64,000 bases of DNA, taken from contig NC_088300.1 in NCBI RefSeq assembly GCF_032854445.1, positions 16,683,570 through 16,747,569 of the forward strand, read 5' to 3'. The notes under the pieces are model-generated. The model saw only the letters and a program-made list of their open reading frames with translations, had not been told where the DNA came from and made no database searches. How positions within the stretch are numbered: the stretch's first letter is position 1; each line of letters starts with the position of its first letter. The stretch is from Liolophura sinensis (taxonomy: Eukaryota > Mollusca > Polyplacophora > Chitonida > Chitonidae). Shown one piece after another: positions 11,834 to 24,100 of this stretch. Made by a program: the position numbers and the translations under genes.

Positions 11834-12857
11834 TCTGTAAACACTCTGCTTTACTCCGAGATTTGTCTCTCCCTCATTAGTCACAAAGATGGATTCTAGC
11901 TGTAGACCTATATATCACATCATCTTGTAACTGGATACATAGCCTATAGAAGTAGAAAGATGTCATCCATAAAAAATTAGTCACATTAGTTTACTTACTT
12001 AATTTGATGTCAAACGCAACAGTTCCTATTAAAGAATTTTATTACTATTACTGTACCAGCACAAAACGTACAGGGATTCAAAACAGCATGGATGCTAATT
12101 AAGAATAACTCTGACGGACTCGACTACTTGTCAGACTAAAGGCAGTCCCCCTGCCTCCTGCCATGCTAGTACTTCAAAATACCGACACTGAGTCCATCTA
12201 GATGGACTGCTGCCCAGTTCTATGTCTATCAGCATATAAAAAAAGAGAACTGCGGTTCGATCTGCATCCAGTTAAATGACTAGTTACTTCCACAATAACC
12301 TTTAAATCTGGCAACATTTAATTAGATATAATATACATTACAACAGCATGGCAACTGGCGAGGAAATGCAGATGACATCTGTCACGTTAAAAGCTACAAC
12401 AACAACACAATACTAACGCTACGAACATGACGAACATTCTCTTCAGTTTGCTATCTTTTGTGCATTGAAATATAGTCCTAACTTGTAATGCCTCAACATA
12501 TACTCACTACTTGAAAGTTTCAGTCATACACAATAAATGATACTAGTTTTCAACGACCCACTGTGCAGGACCACACTTTTCAGCTCAAATGTTGTTTAGA
12601 GTTACCTCCCCAACCCCCCTTCCTAAGCCTAGTGCCCCGCTCTATGACCTTGTCGTCTTTCACAGATTTGCATGCCCGTAAATTGCAGCTACTAATAAAG
12701 TTTGCGTGGGGAGATAATGTACTGCAGACTTTTTGCATGTAGTTCCAATCTAGAATGATTGTTCTCTTTGGATCTATGCCATTCTATTTTTTTTATAGAA
12801 TTTACATCCTTTCACGTGCTAAATTCAAGCGCTAAGTTCAGTCTGCAAGTAATATAT

Positions 12858-12990
12858 CATTTATTTATTTATTTGATTGGCGTTTCCAACACTGTATTCA
12901 AGAATTTCACTTATACAACGGCGGCCAACATTTTGGTGGGAGGAAACTGAACAGATCACCGGCGTATAACCCCAATCAAATAAATAAATA
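12858..12990 (-). mobile_element. SINE fragment with inverted tail copies at both ends
   Basis: 12858-12946 is a minus-strand SINE 5'-truncated at the GGTGGGAGGAAACTG block. At 12972-12990 the tail sequence AATCAAATAAATAAATAAA recurs in the opposite orientation. This may be two elements head to head, one of them reduced to its tail, or a local inversion. Confidence 0.6.
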
Positions 12991-13100
12991 AAAATTATAC
13001 ACCTTATAATGTTCCATGAAAAAGCGTTTTATCTTAACACTTTGGGCAAACCCTGCTGGAATTAAAGCGTTTATTAACCCGTGAGGTTATTAAGGTCCTC

Positions 13101-13240
13101 AATTTATTTATTTATTTATTTGATTGGTGTTTTACGCCGTACTCAAGAATATTTCACTTATAGGCCTACGACGGCGGCCAGCATTAGGGTGGGAGGAAAC
13201 GGGCAGGGCCTGGGGGAAACCCACGATCATCCGCAGGTTG
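13101..13240 (-). mobile_element. SINE fragment
   Basis: Same family as at 10421: a TTTATTTATTTGATTGGTG tail, then the ACTCAAGAATATTTCACTT core, GGCGGCCAGCATTAGGGTGG, and CCCACGATCATCCGCAGGTT. The head is missing. Confidence 0.8.
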
Positions 13241-14868
13241 ATTTTTTTCAAAAATCTAACGTAATTCCTCCATAAATACTTATATTTAAGCATAAACCAT
13301 GCAAATATACTTTAAATTCATGGTCACGATACAGTCTATTTAAACCAAAACCTTGCAATGTTTTATTTTTCCAAATTACTATTTTTTATCGGGCACATTC
13401 AAACATGTAAAATAGTGTAATAAATATGGCTATGTATATGCTAATATACCTGGCAAGTTTAGTTCAAATATTTATTACGAGTGGTTATTATGAAGGCTTT
13501 TCCAGCCAATATTTCCACAATTTTTCAATAGTTTTGATCTCGTGTCGAGCCCCTTCACGCGAGACAGCGTAACGCTTGTAGTACAACAGCACTTTATAAA
13601 AAATGAAAACAATGTTGTTACTTGACGGCGTGTCATTCGTTTTTTCGTGCGTCACGGCGGATAAAAAATGCAATCATTTTGTGACGTGACGTTGTTCTGC
13701 ATATTTGCGCTCCAAAGAAGGTACGATGGTACCCGTACACGAATCCTTATAGACCTCAAAGGAAGGCCGTTTACGGTGATTTTGAAACTTATTTGGGTAT
13801 AACATATATAGTAAGTATAGGGAATACATTATATATGCACTATAGGGGCTACTCAGATAATGTCATGAATTATTAGGTGCCACGACACTTCAAAAAATCC
13901 AGAGCTTCAACTGCAGATATTCCACGCCTGTGTTTTTTTTTCAGTGTCGTGATTTCTTAACTATAAAAATGCAACAACATCTGCCCTTATTCATACAATT
14001 AAGTATATATACGAATATCACTAGACTGACTGCATTGATTTTATTGTTTAACTGATTAAAGATAAATGGCATACTCAAGAATATTCCACTTTTACACGAC
14101 GTGCGGTGGTTATTTTCATGGAACAAACTGGAGTGTCGGGAATAAATAATCGCCCTTTCGCAAGTAACCTAGCCACGAAGATGTCAGATGAATATAAAAT
14201 TGTCATATCATCATGCACAAAACAGAAAGTTGTCCATATTTTTCCTTACAGCCGCAATTTTTGCGTGAAGTCTCATTCTCTATATGTCATTGCCATAATT
14301 CAACCCTGGTACAGTATTCTTTTCACCTTATATAAACCGCAGTTCAAGCCACATACAAGCTTGTTGAATTCATAACTTTTAAATGTCTGCAAATGTATAC
14401 GACAAATCGTGCCACGTTAATCGTGCTGGAAGCGTCCCTTATATTACTGACGTTGTGGTACACTCTAGTGGAGCGCATGTTTCTTGACACCCATAGGCTA
14501 TTTATTTATTTGATTGCTGCTCAACATCATACTCACCTGCCTAGTATAAATCCCCGACCTTTGGCAAGTTACTGACAAACTTTTCCACATGTTAAGTATG
14601 CAAAGTGCACATCACATTGATGGATAACAAATGGTCCTCAACCAAAGTTAGACTCTGCAAAAGACCAACACAGCCTCATTCACTGCTTATACTGTCACCA
14701 AGTCCAGCAAGCAATGAAGCAAGCAACTCTACAAATTCCATGTCCATGGGCGGGTTTGAACTCACAGTTTATATTTACAGTAATAGGTATGCCATGAAAA
14801 ACATGGTATACAGAACAAACATTCAAAGCAAAAATAAAAGTAGTTTCCTCCAATAAAAAGTTTAATAG

Positions 14869-14874
14869 TTTATT
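14869..14874 (-). terminator. SPDYA: Candidate polyadenylation signal of SPDYA
   Basis: TTTATT on the plus strand gives AATAAA on the minus strand, about 540 bases past the SPDYA stop codon. It is canonical but not unique in this AT-rich region, so the 3' UTR length is uncertain. Confidence 0.35.
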
Positions 14875-15415
14875 TTAAACTGTGACTGATCATTAGTTCA
14901 GTGTACGCTTTCATTTTCCACATTATTTAAGTACCAGATTTATAACAGTAACAATTCTTTATATCATTTAGTAAGACAATATAATTTAATGATCACAGGC
15001 TAAATCTTATTTACAATATTACATGTGTACGCAGTGACATTAAGTTAAATAAGTTAGTTAACAATACAACTATTTTAACCAGCAATGTTTACCATGAACA
15101 ACAAGAAATGCCAACAAATAATAAACAAGCTTAACATATCACAGATAGAGCTTGGTCAGAGAGATGTAATGTGGGTCAGCCACTCATCTAAAGTCAGAGT
15201 TTAATGAACATCTTTTCTAACATTCACAGCACACATCAAATACATGTATATCTTCATTTGCTCCAGTTCACTTTGATCAGCACAAGTACACCACTAACAA
15301 AGTTGAAAACATTAAAAAATCATGATTATCATGGATATAGTGTGCAAAACCCACTCCAAGAATCACATCAGCAGTCACAGATCATTGTCACTGTCTATCG
15401 CCACATTGCTGAAAA

Positions 15416-17354
15416 TCACTCTTCTGGAAGGGGCCATACATCTGCATCCTTTTGCAATGTATTCTTTAAACCTATGAATAAAAAATACACCATATTAATA
15501 ATCAGTGATCAAATTAAGAGGTCACAAGAACTAAAGATTTTATCTTCATTTTATATGAACATTCATACTGAGATATATTAGCTTTGAAGTAACATGCACA
15601 TTAACTGTTGTCTCAATTTATTACCTTCCATGTCAAAACTATGTTCTGCTGTATCTGTTAAAAAAGGCTCTTGCTCACAGCCAGAGTCCACATCATCTTC
15701 TGATGAGAGATACCAAGAACTGCTGCTTGGACTGAGGGAGTAGCATTTCCTTTGTCGTTCACACATGGAGCAGATGTAGGGTGAGGCCTCTGGACCTCGA
15801 GGATAACCATCATCCTCTGGGTCCTTGGCATACGCTCTCAAGGCACCTCCATGATGAATTGGCCGTGTTCTCTGCCAATACTCATTCATAGGGTCGATAA
15901 TCATTATCTGAAAATTAAAAATATACATCCACTGAGCTGTTTGTTGTGAGAATATATACTGTGAAAAATTTGTGATGTCACTTTCAACAATATTTTGGTC
16001 ATATCAAGACTCAACAATGATGTCTCCAGGCAGTATGTGGGTCCTAATGTGTTGAATACAAATAAAATAAATTTTAAAAAGTATATTTATTAGTCTCAAT
16101 AAGGTCTTACTTCTTCACAACACCTTCTGCTGACCACTGCTCTGTACCCTATTCTCTTCCACAATTTGTCTCGTTTTCTTAGGAAGGATGGGTATCTATG
16201 TCTCCAGGAGCGACCAAGGGCCCAGGGAAAGACTTCATATTTTACCTCCTCTTCATCTTCCTCCATATCATTAGCAAGATACCTGACAATTAAAATATGT
16301 ATATATACTTGAGAGGGGTGGACCCATAAAGAAAGAAAACAATAATTCCAAATACTAATACAATGCACTGGAAGTTTATGAGCGACTATGTTTGGAGAAA
16401 TTATTAGCAAAAATAAAACAATTGTATACTTACAGAGCAACGAAAAAGTTAATTCTGTTGTATTCTCTTAAATTGTAACCAGCTCTTTTGAAATATGCAA
16501 ATACCATGGCCAAGAGGAACTGAAAAACAATGGCAGATAGAGAGTTGTCAAACATATATTAAGCCTATAAAGCAATATATATTACAGTGTGGTACTCTGT
16601 ATTGAATAATTTCAATGTTTCCAAGTGAACAGCATACAATGAAGTGACCTGGACTATTTCAGTTTATATAAACATTTTTTACCACTGACTTGTAAGCCAC
16701 TGAACTCTGTGAAGAGGTCAGATTTGGATGTCAACAAACTGTAACATCTGAAGTCATTAATTAAATATACCTTATCTGTCATCTTCATGCATCTATCCAT
16801 CTCGAGGAAGTCATGAATAACAGGGTCTTCATCTGAATAAAAGGGAAAGGGCTGTCCACTAAAAACACTTCCACATTACTTGTAAACAGTGAGACCATAC
16901 ATTTAAATGATCTCCACAGGTCAGCTACTAAATTTAACTTTCACGAAACTGTGCCGGATAAAAATAAAGGGTTGATTCAGTTCCTAAATGAGATAACATG
17001 TATCAATTTAACTGCAATTTCTTTTCTGTATGGCTGTTTCCGTAAGCAAAACTTACCAAGAAGTGCAAAGAAGTTTCTTATCTCTCTTGACCTGACCATG
17101 GCAGAATTCTTTCTGGGTATTTTGGCTTGACTTAAAGCTGGTCCCCCATCTGTCGTATCCAACCCGGGAACGAGAAGCCGTCTTGGAATCCACATTTTCG
17201 CTCTTCTTTTCATAATTTGATCTCGCCTGTCGGTTTTTTTGCGGAATGTTCTTCCAATAATCTCATTACAGTTACTTCTACCATGTGAAAACACGACTTC
17301 CTCTGATGTTGATGCAGTTTGCTCATCAGTCTTGATTTGTTCTGGTCTCCCCAT
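15416..17354 (-). CDS. SPDYA: Speedy/RINGO A, cyclin-independent CDK activator
   Basis: Six coding exons (minus strand): 17354-17057, 16832-16771, 16519-16434, 16282-16111, 15907-15625, 15471-15416. All have GT-AG junctions and consistent phases, giving 318 residues (human SPDYA is about 313). The conserved Speedy/RINGO box runs from about residue 92 to 225 and includes [65 protein letters not shown] and HHGGALR. The family binds and activates CDK1/CDK2 without a cyclin and, in mammals, acts in meiotic prophase and telomere tethering. The C-terminal [17 protein letters not shown] segment also matches the vertebrate protein. The N-terminal 90 residues are poorly conserved, so the start at 17354 is the least certain part. 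It is divergent from SYVN1. Confidence 0.95.
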
Positions 17355-18115
17355 AAAGACAATGTGTTTTGACGTCTACCCACACCACAGCCACTCAACT
17401 CCGAAAAAAAATCGAAACTTCCAAAAGCTGGCGTAGAAAATCCCAAGCTCCTCAACATCCGGGAAATCATTTAGTCTCCAGATGAGTTCTCGCACTCATG
17501 GAAATCATGAGTATGTAAGAGATAGATTGGGAGCAACCGAACCTGTTTCCAGTTTTCAATCCAATTGCCTCTCTCAATCAGCTGATTCTGGCAGATGAGC
17601 GTCGCAGTGTTGTCGTCTGCTAGAGTCTCCAAGGCGGTCACGCGCGTATCAGGGGCAGATAACTATCGTAAAACAAAAAAGGAAAAAAAAAAAATCTCAT
17701 GGTCCTGTTTTACTAGTAGAGATGCATGGGGATGTCCTTGTGATTTTCACTGTGGCAAAAGTGTGCACGCTTGCACTAACGGTCCAGGACGTGGGCAAGT
17801 GGAAACTGAAAAGCTCACAATTAAAGACTTTTATTTGATTCGTGCTGATAGGGGACACATGCAGACATTTAATTGTCGTTAATGCTGCAATCTAATAATT
17901 TGTTTTCGTTGTGTATACAGCCGCTGGTTAAATAAATGAAACGAAATGATCAAAGTATACATCACTCCTGCCTCACGCCTAGCCTCCAATCAATAGCCTA
18001 CACGGCGGCAACTCGCTGTATATTTTACATGCGTGACCTATATTTTCGCTGAGGCGTCTGGGAATTCCGCCATGTTGCAGTCGTAACCATCGGGCTGGGA
18101 GGTGACATTTACCAA
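17355..18115. promoter_or_regulatory. Shared SPDYA/SYVN1 bidirectional promoter region
   Basis: Only 761 bp separate the two opposing start codons, so both promoters and 5' UTRs must lie here unless upstream exons exist. The stretch is CpG-richer than its surroundings (for example 17630-17660 and 18000-18080). A YY1-like site, CCGCCATGTTG, lies at 18067-18077 just before the SYVN1 start. No TATA box is obvious. Short open frames here (17595-17882) look like chance. Confidence 0.6.
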
Positions 18116-21100
18116 ATGTTGGCCAAGATGAGGTCGGTTTTGTTGACTTCCCTCAGCTTTGTGCTGACAGGGTTAGTTATCGGTAATGCCTATTATCAAA
18201 AGAAGCAATTCTACCCGTCGGTTGTGTATATCACGAAGTCGAACCCGAGTATGGCGGTAAGTGTTGAGGTGGCTCTCAACTTGACACATCACACGTTGTA
18301 TTTGCAGACAGCATAAGAGGCATAAACACATGCAACCACGCAGTTTAGTTAGTGACACCAGCGACCAACTCTTCTTGGCCGGGTGTTCCAGACTGGCAAA
18401 TATATCATAGGCTCATTCTCTTTGTGTGTTAAATATAATAAAATTGAACATTGCGTTCAAACACATAAAAATTATAGGCCTATACATATGATATCTCTTC
18501 TATGATGGATTTATAAAGTACCGGTACCGGCCTTGGAAAGGATTAGGCCTAGTTATCTGAGGGTAACTTCTCATAGAGTATACTTCTTATACATAGCTGG
18601 GTGAGACTCTTCAGCAACCCAAGGTTAAAGACATACAGGACTAGAGGCCTAAAAGCTAAATGTTGGCTGAAGTTATTAAATGGTAGCCCTAGATGACAGC
18701 GCTCTTAATGCCTCGCATATTCATGGCTGGGTCCCCTTTGGTCCGTTAGTATGAATTGCAAAATTTCGGAGAACAGTCGCGTAACATACTTCGCCCATCC
18801 AGCCACTCCTTAACAATGCTTAGGGTCCTAGTTAAAATCCTGAGATGTCGATCATCCCAAAGATAAACACTCATCCATATTTATAAAAGTCCCCCTCTCC
18901 GCTGACTTTACATTTATGAAATGGCCGCGATCAACACGGCGCAACATGCATGGGCAGACAGCTGGATTCAAAACTGCACCCTTACTAGCTTCATTTGTGG
19001 AGGTCATGCATGTCAAAAAACGTTACATTCTCTAATGTGGTTCCCTGACGTGCTATTTGTACCATCTAAAGTAAATGGGACACAAACCAGCCTACGCAAG
19101 ATCGAATAACAACGAATGGACTTCATAACCAGCATAATTGAAGGGAGGGATTCTTCCGTATCCAGCTGCTTGGCCGTGCATGCGCGCAATGTTGATGGTG
19201 GCCATTTCGTAAATGAAAAGTGAGCAGAAAGGGGGACTTTAATAAATATGGATGGATATTTACGTTTTGGGATGATCAACATCTCAGGATTTTAATGTTC
19301 AGGTGTCCTGGGACCCTAAGCATTGTAAAGGATTGGCTGGATGGGCGAGATACGATAGTAATCGACTGTTTTCTGAATTTTTACAATTCATCCTACCAGC
19401 CATGACTACCCCAGGCCTTACAAGCATTGTCATCCAGGGCTAATTAAATGGTAGTTATGGTAGTTGCCGAATGTAACTCTCTGTTCTGTTGGCAGAGTTA
19501 TGGGGGAATAATTGCTTCTAATGTGTTGAATCAACGCTAAGCCACATTTACCGTATCTTCACATGTGATTTAAATCTTCCCTTGCATAAATCGATGTCAA
19601 CCGAGTGGTGCCCATAATCATCTGACCTGTTCTCTCTGAACCAAGAACGATCCATGACAACCGCTCAAATTCACAAAATAAGTACGTTTTCAGACACTAC
19701 TCCCACTGTGGCCGCCATCTTATTCGGATAGTTTTACATACAAGTCATGTACAGTAACACTAGGCAAGTGTATTCGTCCATTTGGCTGGTCACTCCCCTG
19801 TCGGCAGATGGTGCTTATCACTTCAGCCTGGTTTGTTCATGCAAGTGATCAAAATGGTGACTGACGTCTTATGGCCACAGTAGATGTTGCATCTCAAAAT
19901 GTATTTATTTTGTAAATTTGTGCTGTTGTCATGGATTGTTTTTGGTGGAGCGAGACTCAGAACAGGTTATTTGATTATGGGGATCACTCGGTTGACATCA
20001 TTTTACACTAGGGAAGATTTATTGCGCGTGTAGATGTGGTAAATGTGGCTTACCGTTGATCCGGCACGTTGAAAGCAGTTATTCCCCCGTGACTCTCCCG
20101 ACACTTCGTGTTAGTCGATACAATGAGTTACATCCTGCAACTAATTAAATAGTAATAGTTCACTAAGTCAAATATTCCACTGCTATTCGTTGGCCATGGG
20201 CCAGCAGTGAAACATTTGATGACTTAACCCCTAAAACACGAGGCACTTTCCAAACAGTTTCAGTGAACATATCTAAGCCAAACATGTGGCTAAAAGAACA
20301 TTGCATAGCTTCAGTTTAACACATATTGTATTCATTTGCCTGATAAATCAAATCATTTGATCATTGGCTGTCAAGACCAGCATTTTCTGGTCAATTTAAA
20401 ACTGAAACCATCTAAAAGCCATAACCCAGAATAGACAAACCTACACATTATAAAACCAAAAGGGACTTGGTTCAGAACTCTTAGCATGTCTTTTAATGCT
20501 GCCATAAAGAGTCACACAGACATGCTGGTACAGAAGATCTAGCATAACATACTGATATGCACATAAATGATACAGCAGTGTCAGCTGAATTTGAAATTAT
20601 AGTTACTCTATGCCATGTTTTAACAACTGTACAATCAGGTGGGTCATTTCTTTTAACCCACAGTGCAATCTGTTTGACGATTCCATCGAATAGTAGCTTG
20701 AAGCTGTGAAGTGTACATGCAATTCAGTCCACCCTAGTTGACTAAGTGTGTTATTTTCACATTTCTTTCTGAAGTCTTTCAGCTGCCTGCTTGATGGATA
20801 GTTATCATCTGTGAATTCGAACAAAGTTGTTCTGTGATTGCATCTCTGCCCAGCATTAGTGACTTTGCACTCACAGAGTTACTTTCGCTCGAGTGATCGG
20901 GTAAACATCTAAGAACTACTCATAGCAAGATTGTGTTGCATTTCTAGTAAAAACGTTCAGTCAGAAATTCATGAAACTGAAGCCTGGTGTATATCAACCT
21001 TTTGACTGATAGCAACTGGGTATTGATCACTGGAAGCATGGCAGGCATACAACTAGTTTTAGTCGAGTTAGACAGTGTCAGCCCACTATCCGTAGTCGAC

Positions 21101-24100
21101 ACCAATCTGGTTATCTCAGACTTTTAAGCATAGGTGCACTTTGTCGAGTCAGACCCAGTAGCTTAGGATCGTAATCCAACCTATGCCCAGCTCTGGGTAT
21201 ACATGTATTCTGGGGATGGACTCAAAGTTGTGCCCCAAAACTTCTGGGCCGATTCAGTCACATGAAGTGACAACCTTATTTGATTTTAATGAAATTATTT
21301 TAATAAGATACTTCGCTAATACTTAAGAATCTACTTACATAAAAACAGAGCAGGTGTTTTCTCCAACACAACCTGCGGGTAGTCGTGGGTTTCTCTGGGG
21401 TCTACCCAGCTTCCTCCCACCATATTGCAGGCTGCCGTTGTATAAGTGAAGTATTCTTGAGTATGGCTTAAAACACCAATCAAATAAATAAATTCTCCAT
21501 CGCCTTTTCCAAAATTGGCGTTTTTTTTTTATTTTTGATTATTATTCAAATTAGGTTTAAAATAGCCAGACTAAAATGTTGTTTACCATAATTCCTCAAC
21601 CTTTTTGCATATGAATGAGCAAATTTCAGTGAAGTTTATGCACACTTTTATGTTGATTCGGGAAACAAAACTACATTTATTGGATTGACCAATTTCACGG
21701 CTTCACAAAAATTGTCTACACAAACTAAATGCCTTCAGAGTATGCTTGATACAAACATCTTGCTAACATTTGAAAAGTTTGAAGAATGACAGTGGTCCAC
21801 TTTGATGCCAGGAGTATGAACCTGCAAATATTTATTCGCTGTTTGGTAAAACAATTAAAGCAGTTCCGAAGTGTTTGAAGGTGTCTTATCGGCTGAACAT
21901 TGGGGCTTTGTGCAAAACTGCATGAAACTACTTACTAGTCAGTGTAATTTAAGTAGGTTACATGGAATCAGTCTATTAATAAGGTATTCTTTCTGTCAGT
22001 GACTATCTGAAGTAGTTCAAAGGTACAATGTAAGACCACTGGTATCTGATAATATTCTACTGGTAGTCTTTTTTTACAGTGGTCTCTGTTTGTATGTTTT
22101 TTCTTATGTATGGGAACGGCACTCTACATATAATAGCTTTTACATATTTAGAAAATATATTAAAAAAAAAGTTGGTTGAAAGATTTTAGGGTAAGTTTTA
22201 GTATAGTACAGCAAGATATTAGTCACAATTAATATGGCTAAATCTCATATTGTGCGAAAAGGGAGAAGAAAAAAGAAAATATCTTCAATAATAATCCTAG
22301 TAATTTTTCTTCAACTTGATTTTCAGGTTCTCTATGTTCAGGCTTTTGTTTTCGTTATACTGATGGGAAAGTTTATGAGAAAACTGTTCTTTGGTCAGCT
22401 GAGGGCTGCAGAAATGGAGGTAAGCTCAAAACATCATTAAAGCATTAAGGAATGATATGACCTTTGTTGCTGTTGGGTTGCCTTACTAATCAAGTGTGAT
22501 TCTGATATACAGCATCAGTCAAAAATTGCTGTTTGTGTTATGAATGGAAGTACTACAGAATATCATGATCCATAATTTCTCATTTGTGGTATTCAAACAG
22601 TCATTTAAAGCAGGTTGTTTTCATATATCACTATGTAAACATGTATTGCTGTGATGAGTTTTTGTTTTTTGTGTTTTACCTTTACAGCATTTGATTGAAC
22701 GATCATGGTATGCGGTAACAGAGACTTGTCTGGCCTTCACAGTGTTCAGAGATGACTTTAGCCCACGTTTTGTGGCCCTCTTCACACTTTTACTGTTTTT
22801 AAAGTGCTTCCATTGGCTGGCAGAGGATCGGGTGGATTATGTAAGTCTTACATTTGTGTACAATTACCAGTTAATTAAGGATCTTGGATATTATGGAAAA
22901 CCATTTAAGGGGTGTGGTCCAGTAGTTAGAGGTGCTTGCCTTTCAATCAGCGTAATGACCCAGGAGCCTCTCACCAATGCGGTTGCTGTGAGTTCAAGTC
23001 CAGCTCATGCTGGCTTCCTCTCTAGTGGTAAGTGGAAAGGTCTGCAGCAACCTGCGGATGATTGTGGTTTTTCCCCCGGGCTCTGCCCGGTTTCCTCCCA
23101 CCATAATGCAGGTCGCCGTTATATAAGTGAAATATTCTTGAGTACGGCTTAAAACATCAATCAAATAAATAAATAAACAAGTTGAGGGTTCAAACCTGGC
23201 CTTGGATCAGGAATTCGCGTGCTCTCACTTCTTGTGGTGACAGTCAGCAGCTGACAAAGCATGCTTGTGGGCAATTACATGTACCTTGTAAGATCACTTG
23301 TCTTTCACCAATGTTGTGTGCATATCTGTATGTCACATGTCGGAAAGTGTGTCACTAACTGGTCAGAAGTTTGTGGTTTATGCAGAAAACTTTGGTTTTG
23401 TACACATGTAAAACAGGTGGCCATTGTATAAGTGAACATTTGTTGAGTATAGTGTTGTGCAATATTCAGATGAATAAATCAGGTAATCCAAAGATAATCC
23501 ACCTTCTTGAGTATGGCATTAAACCACATTCAGGTAAATAAATATCAGATAATCAGCATTTTTTTTTTGTACATACAACATTATGCTTAAGTTAAGTACT
23601 AATATCTAATCTTGTTTTCTTTGTTCCATAGATGGAGAGGAGCCCAGTCATTTCATTTATCTTTCATACAAGAGTCATATGTAAGTACATTTCATTAGGC
23701 TTTAGGTCATTCTCTCACAAAGCCAAGATATGCATTGCATACGTCTGTCTGTTTGCATGCTTTGAATTTGTGGCACTTTCACAGGCATTGCTTATGCTTC
23801 TTTTTGAAAAGTATGTTGGAATTTAATTTAAGAAAAATTGTTAATTACCTCTGCAAAGGACTTGGTAGAGGTTATTTTTATGCTGGGGATTTGTTTTTAT
23901 GTCTTTCTGTCTGTAACTTGACAGAATCAGGCATCCTGGGATTTGGATGAAAGTTTGTGCACATGTTGAACTAAGAACCAATGCATTAAGCTGTGGCAAT
24001 GGTCCAGAATTTTTCCGTGGTTTTTTATTGTTGACAGATAGGACAGAAATGCAGATTATTATTCGCATGTGTGTAGTGTTTGAATTTTGACATTCAGCTG

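Larger units (their letters stand above)
11944..14868. other. Intergenic region between carboxypeptidase and SPDYA
   Basis: No coding exons recognised. It should contain the carboxypeptidase promoter and any 5' exon, then the far downstream flank of SPDYA. It carries three or more SINE pieces (12858-12990, 13101-13240, and short fragments near 14060-14105 and 14494-14540). The rest is AT-rich with only short shadow frames. Confidence 0.5.

Noticed and set aside
22908-22990. Possible tRNA gene
   Set aside because: The A and B boxes belong to a SINE head with its usual body and tail attached; no complete cloverleaf is evident.
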